Assembly: GCA_030737875.1 (NCBI GenBank)
Contig: CM060915.1
Coordinates: forward strand, 626,946,786 to 627,010,785
DNA from: Allium sativum
Taxonomy: Eukaryota > Streptophyta > Magnoliopsida > Asparagales > Amaryllidaceae
Length of the DNA stretch: 64,000 nt
Reading direction: 5' to 3'
In this document: one piece after another, positions 1-11,361 of the stretch
How positions within the stretch are numbered: position 1 is the first letter of the stretch
How the letters are laid out: every line of letters begins with the position of its first letter
Made by a program: the position numbers and the translations under genes
The notes under the pieces: generated by a model
Databases searched by the model: none
What the model was told of the DNA's origin: nothing
Seen by the model: the letters and a program-made list of their open reading frames with translations, nothing else

Positions 1-530
1 CCAATTTGACATGATGATTTGATAGGGTTAAGTCATGAACCGCTTGAATATACTTAACCAATTTGACACAATGACATGATAGGGTTAAGTCATGAACCGT
101 TTGAATGTACTTAACCAATTTGACACGATGATTTGACAGGGTTAAGTCATGAACCGCTTGAATATACTTAACCAATTTAACACGATGATTTGGTAGGGTT
201 AAGTCATGAACCGCTTGAATATACTTAACCAATTTGACACGATGATTTGATAGGATTAAGTCATGAATCGCTTGAATATACTTAACCAATTTGACATGAT
301 GATTTGGTAAGGTTAAGTCATGAACCACTTGAATATACTTAACCAACTTGACACATGATTCGTAGGGCTAAATCATGAACTTGAACGGCAACACTTAGCC
401 AATTTGACATGACACGTAGGCGGGTTAAGTCACGAACTCGAATGACAATACTTAACCAACTTGACATGCTAGACTGATGGGGTTAAGTCTCGAATTGAAA
501 TGACAGCACTTAACCTACTGGACGGAAACC
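1..530 (+). repeat. 57-bp tandem array in LTR B, left copy
   Basis: Units of 57 bp carry GGGTTAAGTCATGAACC, CTTGAATATACTTAACCAA and TTTGACACGATGA. About six good units fill 1-340 and are followed by decayed units with shorter spacing to about 530. GGGTTAAG and CTTAACC within each unit are near-inverse. The array is part of the LTR, not an independent satellite, because it recurs at the same place in the 3' LTR (18400-18990). Confidence 0.9.
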
Positions 531-1752
531 CTAGTTACGCGGTCCTTTTCAGCAATAACCCACTAGATGTATCACGGGGGCACGATTACTGGGCTGATTG
601 CAAGTGACCAGAACGACGGCTGAGTTGGTGCGCCATTGTAGGTTCAGGCGGATTAGGTCGTGCACGTAGTCCGAAGTTGAAAAAGCAGGCATTGGGCACC
701 GGTAGGTTTACACTGTGCGTGCTTGATTCGTGTCGGTGGTTGGCACCCTAGGGCTTGATACACCATATGGTGGACCTAGCACAGGTAACTACATTCGTGA
801 TAGGGCCGTATGACGCAGACTCATGAACGAGCTAGGACTTGTAGGGAGCCGATCGATTAATAGATCGTTTCGTGGGACCAAGTAATGGGTCATTTCATGA
901 CATTGGGCAAGGGATCATTTTATAGTCAACACATCAAACGGGTTGGGATCACCTTATTATATAACATGGGCTACTAGTTGGGACACTAGTAGGGGTTAAG
1001 GATCCTTGTTACACAGGACACTAGTTGGAACACTAGTAGGAATACGAAACATTCTGTGTAAGACACTTGTGAGATGCTAGTACGGGTGGTGCAGGGCAAA
1101 TGGATATCATCGAAATATTTTAACGATGAAACTTAGAAATATTGCGATGTTATACTTGATAGAAACCTTGCGATGTGATACTTGGTAGGAACCTTGTGAT
1201 GCTACTCTTGATAGGAATTATGGGATGTTATTCTTAGTTATCATGCTTGTAGCTTATCTTGTCATCATGCTTATGTTTACTTTCAGTTTATTCATGCCAT
1301 GTTATCTTTACCTGTTTTTATGCTGAAAGCCACTAGGACTTACTCAGTCTTTATGTCTGACCCAGTTTGTTTCGCCTCTTTTTCTTTCCTCCCCCCCCCC
1401 AGGTTCGCAGGGTGGGAATACAGCTTAGTTCGGATCTTACCAAGCTCCAAGGCTCTTTCAAGTACTGCTTGGATTTCTCTTGGGTATGGCTTGCTTTGCT
1501 TTATTAGGGAATACTACAATTTATTTTCATGCTTCTTTGTTTTTGAGCAAGACAGATATTTTAGCTATGTAATTGGGTATTTGAAAGTGATGGGATTTTA
1601 TTGTAAACAATTATATTTAATAAATGATTTGAAGACCTTCCGCTGTTTTATATATGTCTTTCTTGTAATATTTCTGTTCCAATACCCATAATGCTCCATT
1701 GAAGTTAAGGCATTCCCTTTGTGAGTGACCTTAACCGATGTGGGGTGTTACA
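1..1752 (+). mobile_element. Element B, 5' LTR (3' portion only)
   Basis: The end is fixed by ...GGGTGTTACA at 1752, directly followed by a primer-binding site. The sequence repeats at about 18490-20260, which is the 3' LTR of the same element. The copies differ by scattered substitutions and indels; for example about 25 bp present near 19062-19087 is missing near 576. It starts inside the 57-bp tandem array described separately. The LTR start lies left of the window, so its TSD partner cannot be seen. Small open frames here, such as 1299-1691, recur in both copies and look like chance frames. Confidence 0.9.
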
Positions 1753-1766
1753 TTTGGTATCAGAGC
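1753..1766 (+). other. Primer-binding site of element B
   Basis: TTTGGTATCAGAGC follows the LTR end. TGGTATCAGAGC is the usual plant primer site matching the 3' end of initiator tRNA-Met. It sets the element orientation as plus. Confidence 0.93.
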
Positions 1767-1952
1767 AGAAGGTTACCAGACTGGGCAAAAGCTTTTAAAA
1801 ACCCTCTGAAATTATTTTCAAAACATTTACAAAGAAGTATTTTTCTAAAAGAAAAGTTTCATTGTACGAAAGGCATATTCCCCAAAGCCATATGCAGTAT
1901 CTTTTAATTCTCTCCTTGAGTCTCTTCTCTCTTTCTTTTTCACCATAGTTTT

Positions 1953-2320
1953 ATGGGCGTACGACACATGTCGGAGGACCAAGAAGTGCCCAACCTCCAT
2001 CTGTAGCCGCAGTAGTTTTACTTGCGACTAATCTTATTTCAAGCTTTGTAGGGTTGTCGTGCGATGGGGGTAGCTTTCAAGAAACTTGTCAATAAGCCAT
2101 ACAAGGATAGTAAGAACGAGGATAAAGAACACAAGCCTAAGGATGAGAAACTTGTTGATAAGGCGTAATCCACGAAGGAGGAAAAGGTGAAAGGGAAGAG
2201 GTCAAAGTAAAAGAATAATAAAACCCATGATAAGAAAGAACATCATTGGTATGGTAAAAAGGGACATGTAGTTAAGTATCATAGGACAAGGACAAGGGCA
2301 AAGAACAAGATCGTCGAGAG
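1953..2320 (+). pseudogene. Eroded gag remnant of element B
   Basis: A possible start ATG lies at 1953. From about 2060 the frame is rich in Lys and Glu and has in-frame stops, as in the tail of a Tekay-type gag. Around 2246-2275 the translation reads WYGKKGHVVKYH. This resembles a CCHC zinc knuckle that kept the Gly-His core but lost its cysteines. Known for the family: gag makes the particle shell and binds RNA. Inferred: this copy makes no working gag, and most of the gene is missing. The call rests on position after the primer site and on this one motif. Confidence 0.5.
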
Positions 2321-2325
2321 GGCAA

Positions 2326-2845
2326 TTGTATGCCCTCACAACTAGCATACCTAAGAGAGGTGGTAACATTTCTGTTAAAAGTTTAGCTTCTCTTTTCTAT
2401 CATACGTGGGAACTTTGTTTTTATACATCGCATCCTTTTAATTCTTCCTCGATAGTTGAGTCTCTGCACCTTAGTACTAGCGTAGTAGAGGATCCCATTT
2501 TTGTCTCAAATCCTGTTGGGGAATCGGCTCATTTATTCATGACTTGTTTGGATTTGAGAATGTCTATGCTAAGTGTTGAGTTTAGAAGTAAAGCTTATGT
2601 TTTTGGGCAATGGGTTGATTCTAGGGATGGAGTGGTTTTCCAAAAATGATACCATTCTCGAGTATGAAAAGAGGGTAGTTAGACGCTTGACTTGCCTTGG
2701 TAATGCCCTTGAAGTCTACTGTAACCCTTAGGGTTCTGCCATGTTTAGTTACCTAGAATCTCTTGATACATTTATCGATCCGCTCGAGTAGTGTTCGCCA
2801 CTAAGGTGGATGGTTCATTTCGTTTATGCATGAGTTATAGAAAAT
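2326..2845 (+). pseudogene. Eroded protease and reverse-transcriptase remnant of element B
   Basis: The frame 2326-2649 (107 residues) contains a stretch like the middle of a Ty3/gypsy protease (...VSNPVGES...). In a shifted frame, 2616-2690 reads LILGMEWFSKND, matching the family's ILGMDWL signature at the end of protease. At 2789-2840 VFATKVDGSFRLCMSYR matches the start of reverse transcriptase (usually VKKKDGSMRMCIDYR). The catalytic part of RT, RNase H and integrase are absent. The pieces lie in the order expected of gag-pol but are separated by frameshifts, so this is a deletion derivative. Confidence 0.72.
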
Positions 2846-4010
2846 CACCTTAGTAAGTACACTTGGCAACGTGGTTGGCATTTGTTTATTTTCAAGAGAT
2901 AATTCATTTATGTGGAATACCTTCTAGTAAGTGAATGAGATCCAAGATTCACCAGTGAATTTTGGAGAGCTTGCGCGAAACCATGAGTACGCAGTTATGT
3001 TTGAATCGGGTATACTAGAAAGAGAATAAGCGAAAGTGGAACGAGAGGCGACGGTGGAATGAGTTCCAACTCATATTCTGGGAACAAGAATAAAGGAACT
3101 ACGAAATTGCGAAGTTAAAGACGGTCAAAGCACAATGGAGTTAAGCTCAAGGAAATACGACTTAGAAGATTGTAGACTAGACACGCGCATCATATCTCTT
3201 TTTAAGAGTATATCCTTGATCCCTCTTTTCTTGTAGAGCTTACTTGTATGCTATCTTTTAAGTATAACCTCTCGGTCCTATTCTCAATCCTATTTCTGTT
3301 GCAAACCCCATAGGGAGTATGACTTATCTATTAGTAATACATGTTGGGGCTTGAGGGTGTCCGTTGGGTTGACTAAACTTTTTGGGTTTTATAGGATATG
3401 GGCTGGTGCTTAGGGAGTTCTTCTCCTATTCAGTATATATGTGACGTAGATTTCCAGCTTTGACATTGCCTAATGGGCACAAATTTTTTACTTGCTTCTA
3501 TCATTCGGCTATATCTTTAGGTAGGAACAATTGGGTGAAACATGTGTTTGATACATGTTATGATTGATGGTTGCAAGTGGTTGCAAGTGGTCGCAAGTGG
3601 TTTCTCGTGGTTGCATAACACACATTAGGCACTAGATCGGCTCAGACACATTTTCATATTGCATATGCATGAGTGTTTATACTTGTTTATGGATGAAATT
3701 GAATGTGTTATCATGTGAATGTTGCATATGGATAGATGTTTGAGCACACATATAGTGTTTATGTGATTAGGGCTATTTGCATACATGTTGGACTCATGGC
3801 ACTAAACATATTTTTCATTAAGAAGATCAATCAGGCCTGATCATTTGCATTAGATAAGGAACATATTCACACACTTTCTACATATGTTCATACAGCATTA
3901 GAAATCTCTTTAGGAAAATGGATGCCTGTGATTGATGATTGAGTAGATGGATGCTTGGATGGTAGGACACATTCTTCTTAACTTGAAGATTTCGGGGACG
4001 AAATCCTTTA
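2846..4010 (+). other. Non-coding 3' part of element B internal region
   Basis: No recognisable coding signal. Near the end, TTCGGGGACGAAATCC (3991-4006) is the sequence usually found just upstream of the polypurine tract in Tekay/Del elements. A small triplication of GGTTGCAAGT-like words lies at 3569-3602. Confidence 0.7.
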
Positions 4011-4022
4011 AGGATGGGAGAA
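4011..4022 (+). other. Polypurine tract of element B
   Basis: AGGATGGGAGAA lies immediately before the 3' LTR start TGTAACAACCCG at 4023. This is the plus-strand priming site in retroelements. Confidence 0.85.
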
Positions 4023-4204
4023 TGTAACAACCCGAATTTTAATAACCTGTTAAACCTAGAAATCAGGGTATAATTAAATTTTAAAATAAGAATCAGGGGA
4101 AACGGGTTACGCCATTGCGTTCGTCTCGAAATTTTACATGAAATAGAGTCCGAGTTTTCAAAAATCGGAGTCCGGATGAAGAAGTTATGGTCTATACAAG
4201 TTTC

Positions 4205-4315
4205 AGCAGTCGACTTACCCCCCCTCCCCAGGTCGACCATAGGGTCGACCTACCCCCCAGGTCGACCATAGTGTCGACCTCCCCCCCTTACAGGTCGACC
4301 TGGTCGGCCTGTTTT
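4205..4315 (+). repeat. Short GTCGACC/CCCCCC repeat in LTR B
   Basis: Three imperfect units of roughly 30-38 bp join AGGTCGACCATAG and GTCGACCT to C-runs. Each unit holds palindromic GTCGAC pairs. Confidence 0.75.
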
Positions 4316-4406
4316 GACCCAGATTTCATTTTTGAAGCCTGAGACGTGTTTTGATGGTCCGGATTGATTCTAGGGTTAATCTAAGGGCCTAAACTAATTG
4401 CTACAC

Positions 4407-4415
4407 CTATAAAAA
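4407..4415 (+). promoter_or_regulatory. Probable TATA box of LTR B
   Basis: CTATAAAAA lies about 385 bp into the LTR, followed by a pyrimidine-rich stretch. This is a typical LTR promoter placement. Element C is inserted about 50 bp downstream, so transcription from this LTR copy would run into C. Confidence 0.5.
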
Positions 4416-4459
4416 CACCCTTAGACCTAACCTAATTCATATCAAATCATTCTTACACC

Positions 4460-4464
4460 ATTAT
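4460..4464 (+). repeat. Target-site duplication of element C, left copy (ATTAT)
   Basis: ATTAT precedes TGTAACGACCCG and recurs at 16777-16781 just after ...GGGTCGTTACA. A matching 5-bp duplication shows that C inserted here as a unit. Confidence 0.93.
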
Positions 4465-7400
4465 TGTAACGACCCGCATTTTCAGCAACAGAATAATTAA
4501 TTAATTTAATTATTTGAATAGTGATTTAGATAATTAAATGGTCGTTGAATTGAATTATAGTGAATATTTAATTGAATTAAATAATAGAATAATATATTTA
4601 TTTCTGAAATAGTCAGAAATAGTTGAATTCACAATATTGTGGGAATGGGCAGTATAAATTATATATAATTCAGTTTATATAGAATTATATCGACGAATAT
4701 ATTTATAAACGCCGTTTGAACGTATAATTTATATTATAATTATAATATAGCTCGAAATGGCGCTGCAGTTCGCTATTTGGCGATTCGAACTTCAACTGGA
4801 TATATAGGAGTCGTTTTAAGCCGGATTTTTGTGAAACAAGAAACGTGTGGAACTGGTGGGGTATATCTTCCTAGTGGAAGAGAGAAATCAGGATTTCGTC
4901 GTGCAGATTTTGTTTTATGTCTAAATCAAATTTTAAAATAGTCGCTATGAAATTCCTTTATATTTTGCAACGCTTTATTTACGTCATAAATGGGATTTCG
5001 ATATAAATTGAATATCGATTTCACACTGGAATTTGAATATCGAGTTATAAATTCTAATATGATTATTTTAGAGCTGTGGTACATCATATGTGAATATATA
5101 CGATAATATTTATTTTTAAATATTAAATTTAATTGTTTTTAAATATATTTATATATTTAAAAGGGCTATTTAGGACTTTAAAAATAGCCACTTTTGCAAA
5201 CGAAGTCGGATTTCAACGAAACTAATTTTGTTGGATCCGCAGCGTCAAATTATTGTTAGATTCCAAGTTTGGTGATTTTTAGAAGCAGTGTGTGGCCGTA
5301 CGGATTTTTAGAGTGAAAAATAGACAGTATTTCAACGGTTAAAAATACGCTGTGTGGGCATACGGAGTCGAAATTCGACGAAACAAGTTTCGTTGGGTCC
5401 GTAATGTCGAACTCTAGCTGCATGTCGATTTTCGTGATTTTTGGGTATTATACATGACCGTAGGGATTTTTAAATAGTTGTGTAAGTAGCGCAGGAAGGA
5501 AAATAAATATTATAATCGAATATTTAAATATTATAATTTTCCTATAAATATCTTCCCTTAGCCTAAAACCTAATTCACTTTTCTGGTCGATGTTTTCTTG
5601 CGCCGCCACCTCTAATAAAAATTCTACAGTGGAAATTCCCTTTGAAATTCCGGAAAAAAAATCAAAATAAATATCTATAAATCCTCTAACCTAGGTATTC
5701 GAATCCATTTCTCTATAATCTTCCACGCGGTAACAATTTTGAGGAGTCCGATGCAGTTTTTCCCGTATTCAAAAGTTAACACAGTAAATTAGGGTTCCTG
5801 GATCGCGATGATTTAATCATCGATGGTAGTTTTGGTTTTTGTTTTTGGGTTCAGAGGAGCGAATGGCAACTCGTGTGAAATTTTGAGGGGGATCCGTGAT
5901 AATTCAGTTCGGTGGTGTGCTGTACACCGTGGGATGTGACCGAGCGACAGGATGGAGGGGTTGCGATCGTATTCGGGTTTGGGGTGTTGGATGGGAAGAG
6001 GAATCGAAGAGGAGTATCATGGTTATACCCATTTTGGATGTAGCAGTGTATGGAAGAAGAGATGGTAGAAGGGGATATCGGCAATGGCCTTGGGAGAAAA
6101 AGGGAGGACGGGATTTAAGTTCTGGAGTGGAAGAAAGGAATTTCGATTGGGCTTAAACGGTGGTGTGGGCCGGTTTCATAAAGGGTGAGGCCCATCAGAA
6201 TTTAAATTCCAAAGTTTTATTTAATTTAAAGTGTTCAAACTTCGTAATGCTATATCTTGACCATACGAAATCAGATTGATGAACCGTAAGTTCCGTTGGG
6301 TTCGTAGGGACGGTGGCTACACCATGAAACTGACCGGGAATGAATCCGAGCTCATTTGGATTTACGGTGAAAATAAACGCCTGAACCAAATCAATGACTA
6401 ATTATCGTTGTTCAACGATAATCCGACCAATGTGAGTAAATCTCACTAACTCTGAACACTTTATATTTTTATAAAGTATTTTTTTTGAATTGATAAATAT
6501 TGGCTGATTTGCTGTGTATTGGTTGTTTGGTTGAACTGCTAGTCAGTTGATTGAAATCATCGATAACGATATTTATAAATCGTATCGAAATATTGATTCT
6601 GATTATCAGAATATTTTACCTTCATGCTATATACGTTGACTAACATCTGTGGATGCAGGGAATCAGGTTGGAGGGACCCAACTGGGTTCCTCAACATTTA
6701 TTTACCGCTTTTCATATATTTTGATATATGATGTGTTATATCATCCGTTATTGATTCTGTGTGTTTGGATGGTGACCGATCAGTTGATTTGATATTTTTA
6801 CACCATAAGTGATACGAGAAAGTGAAAAGGGAGGTTTTCAAAGTATATTTTGAAAATAGATTATTTAGATCAAATCAGCGGATTTTATATATGAGAGAAA
6901 AAATGGTTTTATAAAAGAAATCATTTTATAAAATCAAAGCAATAAAGGAAAAATATTTGTAAAACAAATAGAGAAGGGGAATTGTTTGTAAAACATTTAC
7001 AAATAAAATAGGAAAGAAAATATTTGTAAAACATTTACAAATAGACTAAAAGGAAATATTTATCTAGAGAAATCAACTGAGTTATAAAAGGAATTATTTA
7101 TTTAGAAAATAAATAGAATATTGAAGTACTAGAAAATGGATAAAAGTGTAATATAGGAGAATTTTACACTAGGAAGAATTTAGGCCCGTGCTTCGCACAC
7201 GGGTAAACAGAATATGAATTCAAAGTGAGAATTTAAGAGAGATCTGTTTAACCGATAAAGTGAGAAGGTTAATTTATAAATAAAGTTTTATAAATTAATT
7301 TAGTTATTTATCTTTGGATAAATAGAGTATATAAGTCAAGACTTATATAGAGAAGGAAACATCGATTTCCATATCGATGTTTGAAACCGGATAAGGACGG

Positions 7401-9879
7401 AGGAGAATTTATCGAATGAGAGTTATTCGAAGTAAAGTTATCGAATATCAGTTTATTCGAAAGGAAGTTTATTGAATATTAGTTATTTAATTAGAATTGG
7501 TCGAATTTAATTATTTGAGATAGAATTAAACAGAAGTAGTCATTTAAGATAAGTTACCAGTTAGCACGACGGCTAGCGGAATTCGCAGGGCTGCAGATAG
7601 CCTAAGGCGGACGGATGTTTCCTGAGGGAATCAGGCGTAACCATTGTGATCGCTGCGATCTAGAGTCGAGCGAATGGTGTCAAGTCAAATATTAGTTAAT
7701 CGATAAAAGTAATTTAGTCGAGTTAATTAAGCTAAGTTAGTCCAGTTGAACTGATCAAGTAAGTGGGTCAAAATGAGTAAATCAGACCGAGTTATCTGAA
7801 CAAGGGTTAGTCCAGTAAGAGTTAAATAGAATAAGAGTTACAGCTTAGAGTTAACCGAGTATGAGTTAATAATTTAGTTCGTTATTTATTCGAGTTAGAA
7901 AATCAAAGTATTTATAAAGTCATTATAATTCGGATGCAGGGGATTATAACACCATTGTTATAATCAAGTGTTTTTCCGTACGAGAAGCGGATTTGTAAAT
8001 AAAATCCGAGAATGTCGTAAAGAAGTGTTAAAGATTTAGAAAGATGAACTTTGCCTATTTCGAAGTTAGAAATGTTGTTCAGTTAAGGTATGAGAGGTAA
8101 CAATACCCCAACTTGATTGACTTCGTTTTTAACTAAGAAATGGTTAAGATTCGATGGTGAAAAGTGGTTAAGTGGAAACCAAATGAAGGAGATTTGGCAT
8201 AGTGATGTTTATTCAAACCTCTGTTCAATCAAATGAAAGGGATTTGGAAATGTTTCCCAAATGAGAAGCAGAATTGTTTTCTGAATATAGAAACAAGAGA
8301 TGGAAATGTTTTCCAATGATAATGATATATATTTTCTAAATATAGTGAATACGAAACATTAAAACAACAGGAATAGGGAAATGAACGAATGAATGAAATG
8401 ATGATTGTTCGATAGAATTTCCTTCGGGAAATAATATCGTTGTTTGCACACCGACATGTTCTCATTTGATAGTTAACTCACCGACTATCAAAGTTTTGAC
8501 CATTTTACGTTGTTAATATGGAGAGACCGGTTGGATTATTATCCAGAGAACCACTCCGTATTAGCATAAGTGTTGCGAATCAAGTATGCTGAATATATTG
8601 AAGACGGAGTTGTGCAAGGGCTATCCTGTTTACAGAATAGTGCCTTCGGTTTGTCCAGTCCCAGGACAAACGTGAATGGAAGAATGTCTGACAGAGTATA
8701 TTCAAAGGATCGCGTAAGTTGATCTCTTCAAACGTACTTACGTTTGGTGGCGGAGGAATTCGTTTCTCTTAGCTTTATACCCGTGGTATTTTTGGTGAAA
8801 TCAATTTGTGATTTGGCGGGTATGACGATGTGGCATTCAAAGTAATGGAGGCGTGATCTGTCAAAAGATACGTTATGACCTCAAGCCTCATCAACCAGGA
8901 AAGGACAAAAATCGGGCAGGCAGCATGGCTAAGTCGGTCGCTCCGAAGTAGGGTGTATGATCACCTATCTAGAGAAAATTCCTTTTGTTCTTAAATCTAT
9001 CGATGCTGTCCCATTTCGGGAGGCGGTTGCTGATCCCAACCGTCGGTGATATACATTCGATACACTCAAGCGAAATGAGTGGTCGGTCATGTGTGGGCCG
9101 GGTTGCAAGATGTTCTTGTTGAACCCAGTGTATTCGTCTCTAGAGATACACGTTCGGAAGGTGGTCCCATACCTTGTCAAGTTGGAATCCAATCCCCAAT
9201 AAGTGCCCGCGAGTTTGATTGTATATTATATATGTAGAGCGTGAGATGCAAGCGTTCTACTAGATTGTAAATTACTTGTGATTAGACATTATTATAATAT
9301 CAGATAATATATGATTTCCACAAGTGTTTTGGGTTATCGTAAGATAAAAACCGTCCGTGTTTATGTGTGGATCGGTCTTACGATTATCTTTTCTTTTGAA
9401 AAGGATTTTGAAAGGTTAAACCAAATGATTTGAGTTTACTCACACCAGTCCCATGACTGACCCAGAGTTTATTTTGTTTTGTTTTCCCTAAACTCTTGGG
9501 TGCCCAAATTTGTACGGGCAGTCAAGTAGTCAGGATTTTACAGATATACTTGGAGAGCTTGGAGCAGGAGGCTTCAGGACTTATATAGCTATTGTTTATT
9601 TCCGCTGTGATGCAAGGGTTGTACTCTGATAATGGTATTGTATGCATATACTTCTTTTGATTTCAAGTTATGTGATATATTATATTTTATTCGTTCCGCT
9701 GTGAGATTCGTGTTACTCTGATGTTGTGTTCTTCTTTTTCTTCTTCTATTCTAATTTTCTATCTTATCTATTCTCACCCTCTAAATTCTTTCATTAACTA
9801 TTCGGTAATTGTCGACCCTTGATGTTCGATATGTGTTGTATATCGGATAATCAAGGTCGTCTTTTTCCGGGTCGTTACA
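4465..9879 (+). repeat. Element C, 5' LTR (5,415 bp)
   Basis: It begins TGTAACGACCCG and ends CGGGTCGTTACA, a perfect 12-bp terminal inverted repeat. It is AT-rich with no substantial ORF. The open frames at 5851-6084, 5896-6156, 6195-6389, 8229-8465 and 8965-9192 are short, unrecognised and duplicated exactly in the other LTR. CCCGTGCTTCGCACACGGG (7182-7200) is a small GC-rich hairpin. A CAGTC-CCAT-GACTG hairpin lies at 9446-9459 and TTCCGCTGT words at 9600 and 9694; other LTRs in this window share these. Confidence 0.94.
5542..5550 (+). promoter_or_regulatory. Probable TATA box of LTR C (5' copy)
   Basis: CTATAAATA lies 1.08 kb into the LTR, followed after about 30 bp by the pyrimidine-rich AATTCACTTTTCTGG. 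This is a plausible Pol II promoter that would place the U3/R border near 5580. The identical site in the other LTR is at 12439-12447. Confidence 0.5.
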
Positions 9880-9880
9880 G

Positions 9881-9893
9881 TTGGTATCAGAGC
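9881..9893 (+). other. Primer-binding site of element C
   Basis: TTGGTATCAGAGC lies one base after the LTR end at 9879. It is the standard initiator tRNA-Met-type site. Confidence 0.95.
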
Positions 9894-11350
9894 TAAAGGT
9901 TTAGTGATTTACCTTGGCTCTGTGGCGTGATTCAGTAGAGATGGGGTTAGTAATACCCTAGACTGAGTTTGAGTGTATATATACGAGTGAACGTACTTGT
10001 TATTTGATATAAAATGGTTTTATATTGTGGAGATTTATTGGTTGAGTTGTTTATGAATTCTGGTCGATCAGTTTGATCCACTGTATCGATAGGGGTTACT
10101 AAACGCTTGAATACGATGAACCGACACAGTATGTTTTGAAAGAGGGTAAATGAAATAATTTTACCCAAATTATATTTTGTTATAAGCAAAGTATAGATAT
10201 TTGAAGTATTATAGTATATTGGATGTGTTGGTTGATATTATAATCGAATAGGATTATAAAATGTGAAATGGTTATGCAAGTAACCAATCAGAATTCATAT
10301 AAATGAAATATATGAAATCAGATGAATTAAATTTGAATTTAAATCAGAAATGAAATTAAAACTCTGAAAATGTGAAGTGTGCAGAATGAATCTGGTTAAA
10401 TATAAGAGAATTTTAAAATCCTGGGAGATTTTAAATTTGTTACAGGCTTTGAAAGGGGTATTTTGAAATAATTTCAAAGTGAAAGCGTTTAGAAATGATT
10501 TTGAAAGTGACATAGTATTGAACTCACTTCAATAGCTGGAAAATAGATTCCGACGATGATCCGGACATCGTCGGTGTTCATTTTCGAGTTTGCAAGTGAC
10601 GGATTACTACCAAATTTTTGTTTTGAATTGTTTTGAGAAAACAAGTTGTTTTGATATTCCAAAGGGATATTTGATTTTTGGAAAAAGGCAAAGCTATTTG
10701 AAACTCCCAGAAACAGATTATTTGAAACAAACACAAATTAAATAGAAATTTGTGAAAGCAAATTCGGAATTGAACTGAAATTGAATTAGAATGGTATCAA
10801 GTAGAATTGACTGAATTAGAGATAATCTGGAATAGAAATGAATTGTTGAGTAATAATTTCGAATTGAGATTGGGATTGCAGTTTTGAGTGGAATTTGGCT
10901 TGGTTATAAGCGAATGGTTGTGTTGGAGATAAAAGTGATTGGAGATTGATTGGGATGATAGTGGTATATGCTAAATTGATAGCAGAATTGAATGTCGACA
11001 AAAAGGTACACGTTATATTCATATGAGTTTGATGAGATTTTGGATGAGCCGAATTGGCAAGCCGCTTGGCTGTTTGATTTTCTTTTGGATTGGAGAGGCC
11101 TGTGTGGCGGTTTGGGGATTTTCCCGATGCTCCCGGTACAAAGGAGGCGCTGGCGAAATTTTTTGGAAACTTCGGGTGTTAGAAAATTTTCACGAGTTTT
11201 GAAAATTTTCGTTTATAGAAATGAAGCAATAATTTAATTGAAATAAATAAATTCAGTTGAAACTGAAATTAAAGAAGTAAACGAATAATTCGAAACCAGT
11301 TAATAGGGTTGTTCTCTATCTTAGCAATTTCGAGGACGAAATTATTTTAA

Positions 11351-11361
11351 GGGGGGAAGAA
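11351..11361 (+). other. Polypurine tract of element C
   Basis: GGGGGGAAGAA is preceded by the family motif TTTCGAGGACGAAATTATTTTAA and directly precedes the 3' LTR at 11362. Confidence 0.92.

Larger units (their letters stand above)
4023..4464 (+). mobile_element. Element B, 3' LTR, first segment
   Basis: It starts TGTAACAACCCGAATTTT after the polypurine tract and ends at 4464, where element C is inserted. It resumes at 16782. The total LTR is 442 + 3,479 = 3,921 bp. It contains a likely promoter TATA (4407-4415) and a short GTCGAC repeat (4205-4315). Confidence 0.9.
9880..11361 (+). other. Internal region of element C, non-coding
   Basis: It holds the primer site at its left end and the polypurine tract at its right. 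The open frames in it (for example 9947-10189, 10489-10734, 10992-11237) are short and show no gag, protease, RT or integrase motif. A segment at 11120-11210 (GCTCCCGGTACA... GGGTGTTAG) resembles the reverse complement of 28305-28390 in element D. This ties C and D to one lineage. Confidence 0.88.

Noticed and set aside
1..530. CRISPR-like array or telomere repeat
   Set aside because: Units are contiguous 57-bp repeats without unique spacers. AGGGTTAAG is not the plant telomere word TTTAGGG, and the array is part of an LTR.
5896..6156. 86-residue frame (and partners at 5851-6084, 6195-6389, 8229-8465, 8965-9192) as genes
   Set aside because: They lie wholly inside LTR C, are repeated exactly in the other LTR because the LTRs are copies, overlap on opposite strands and show no known motif.
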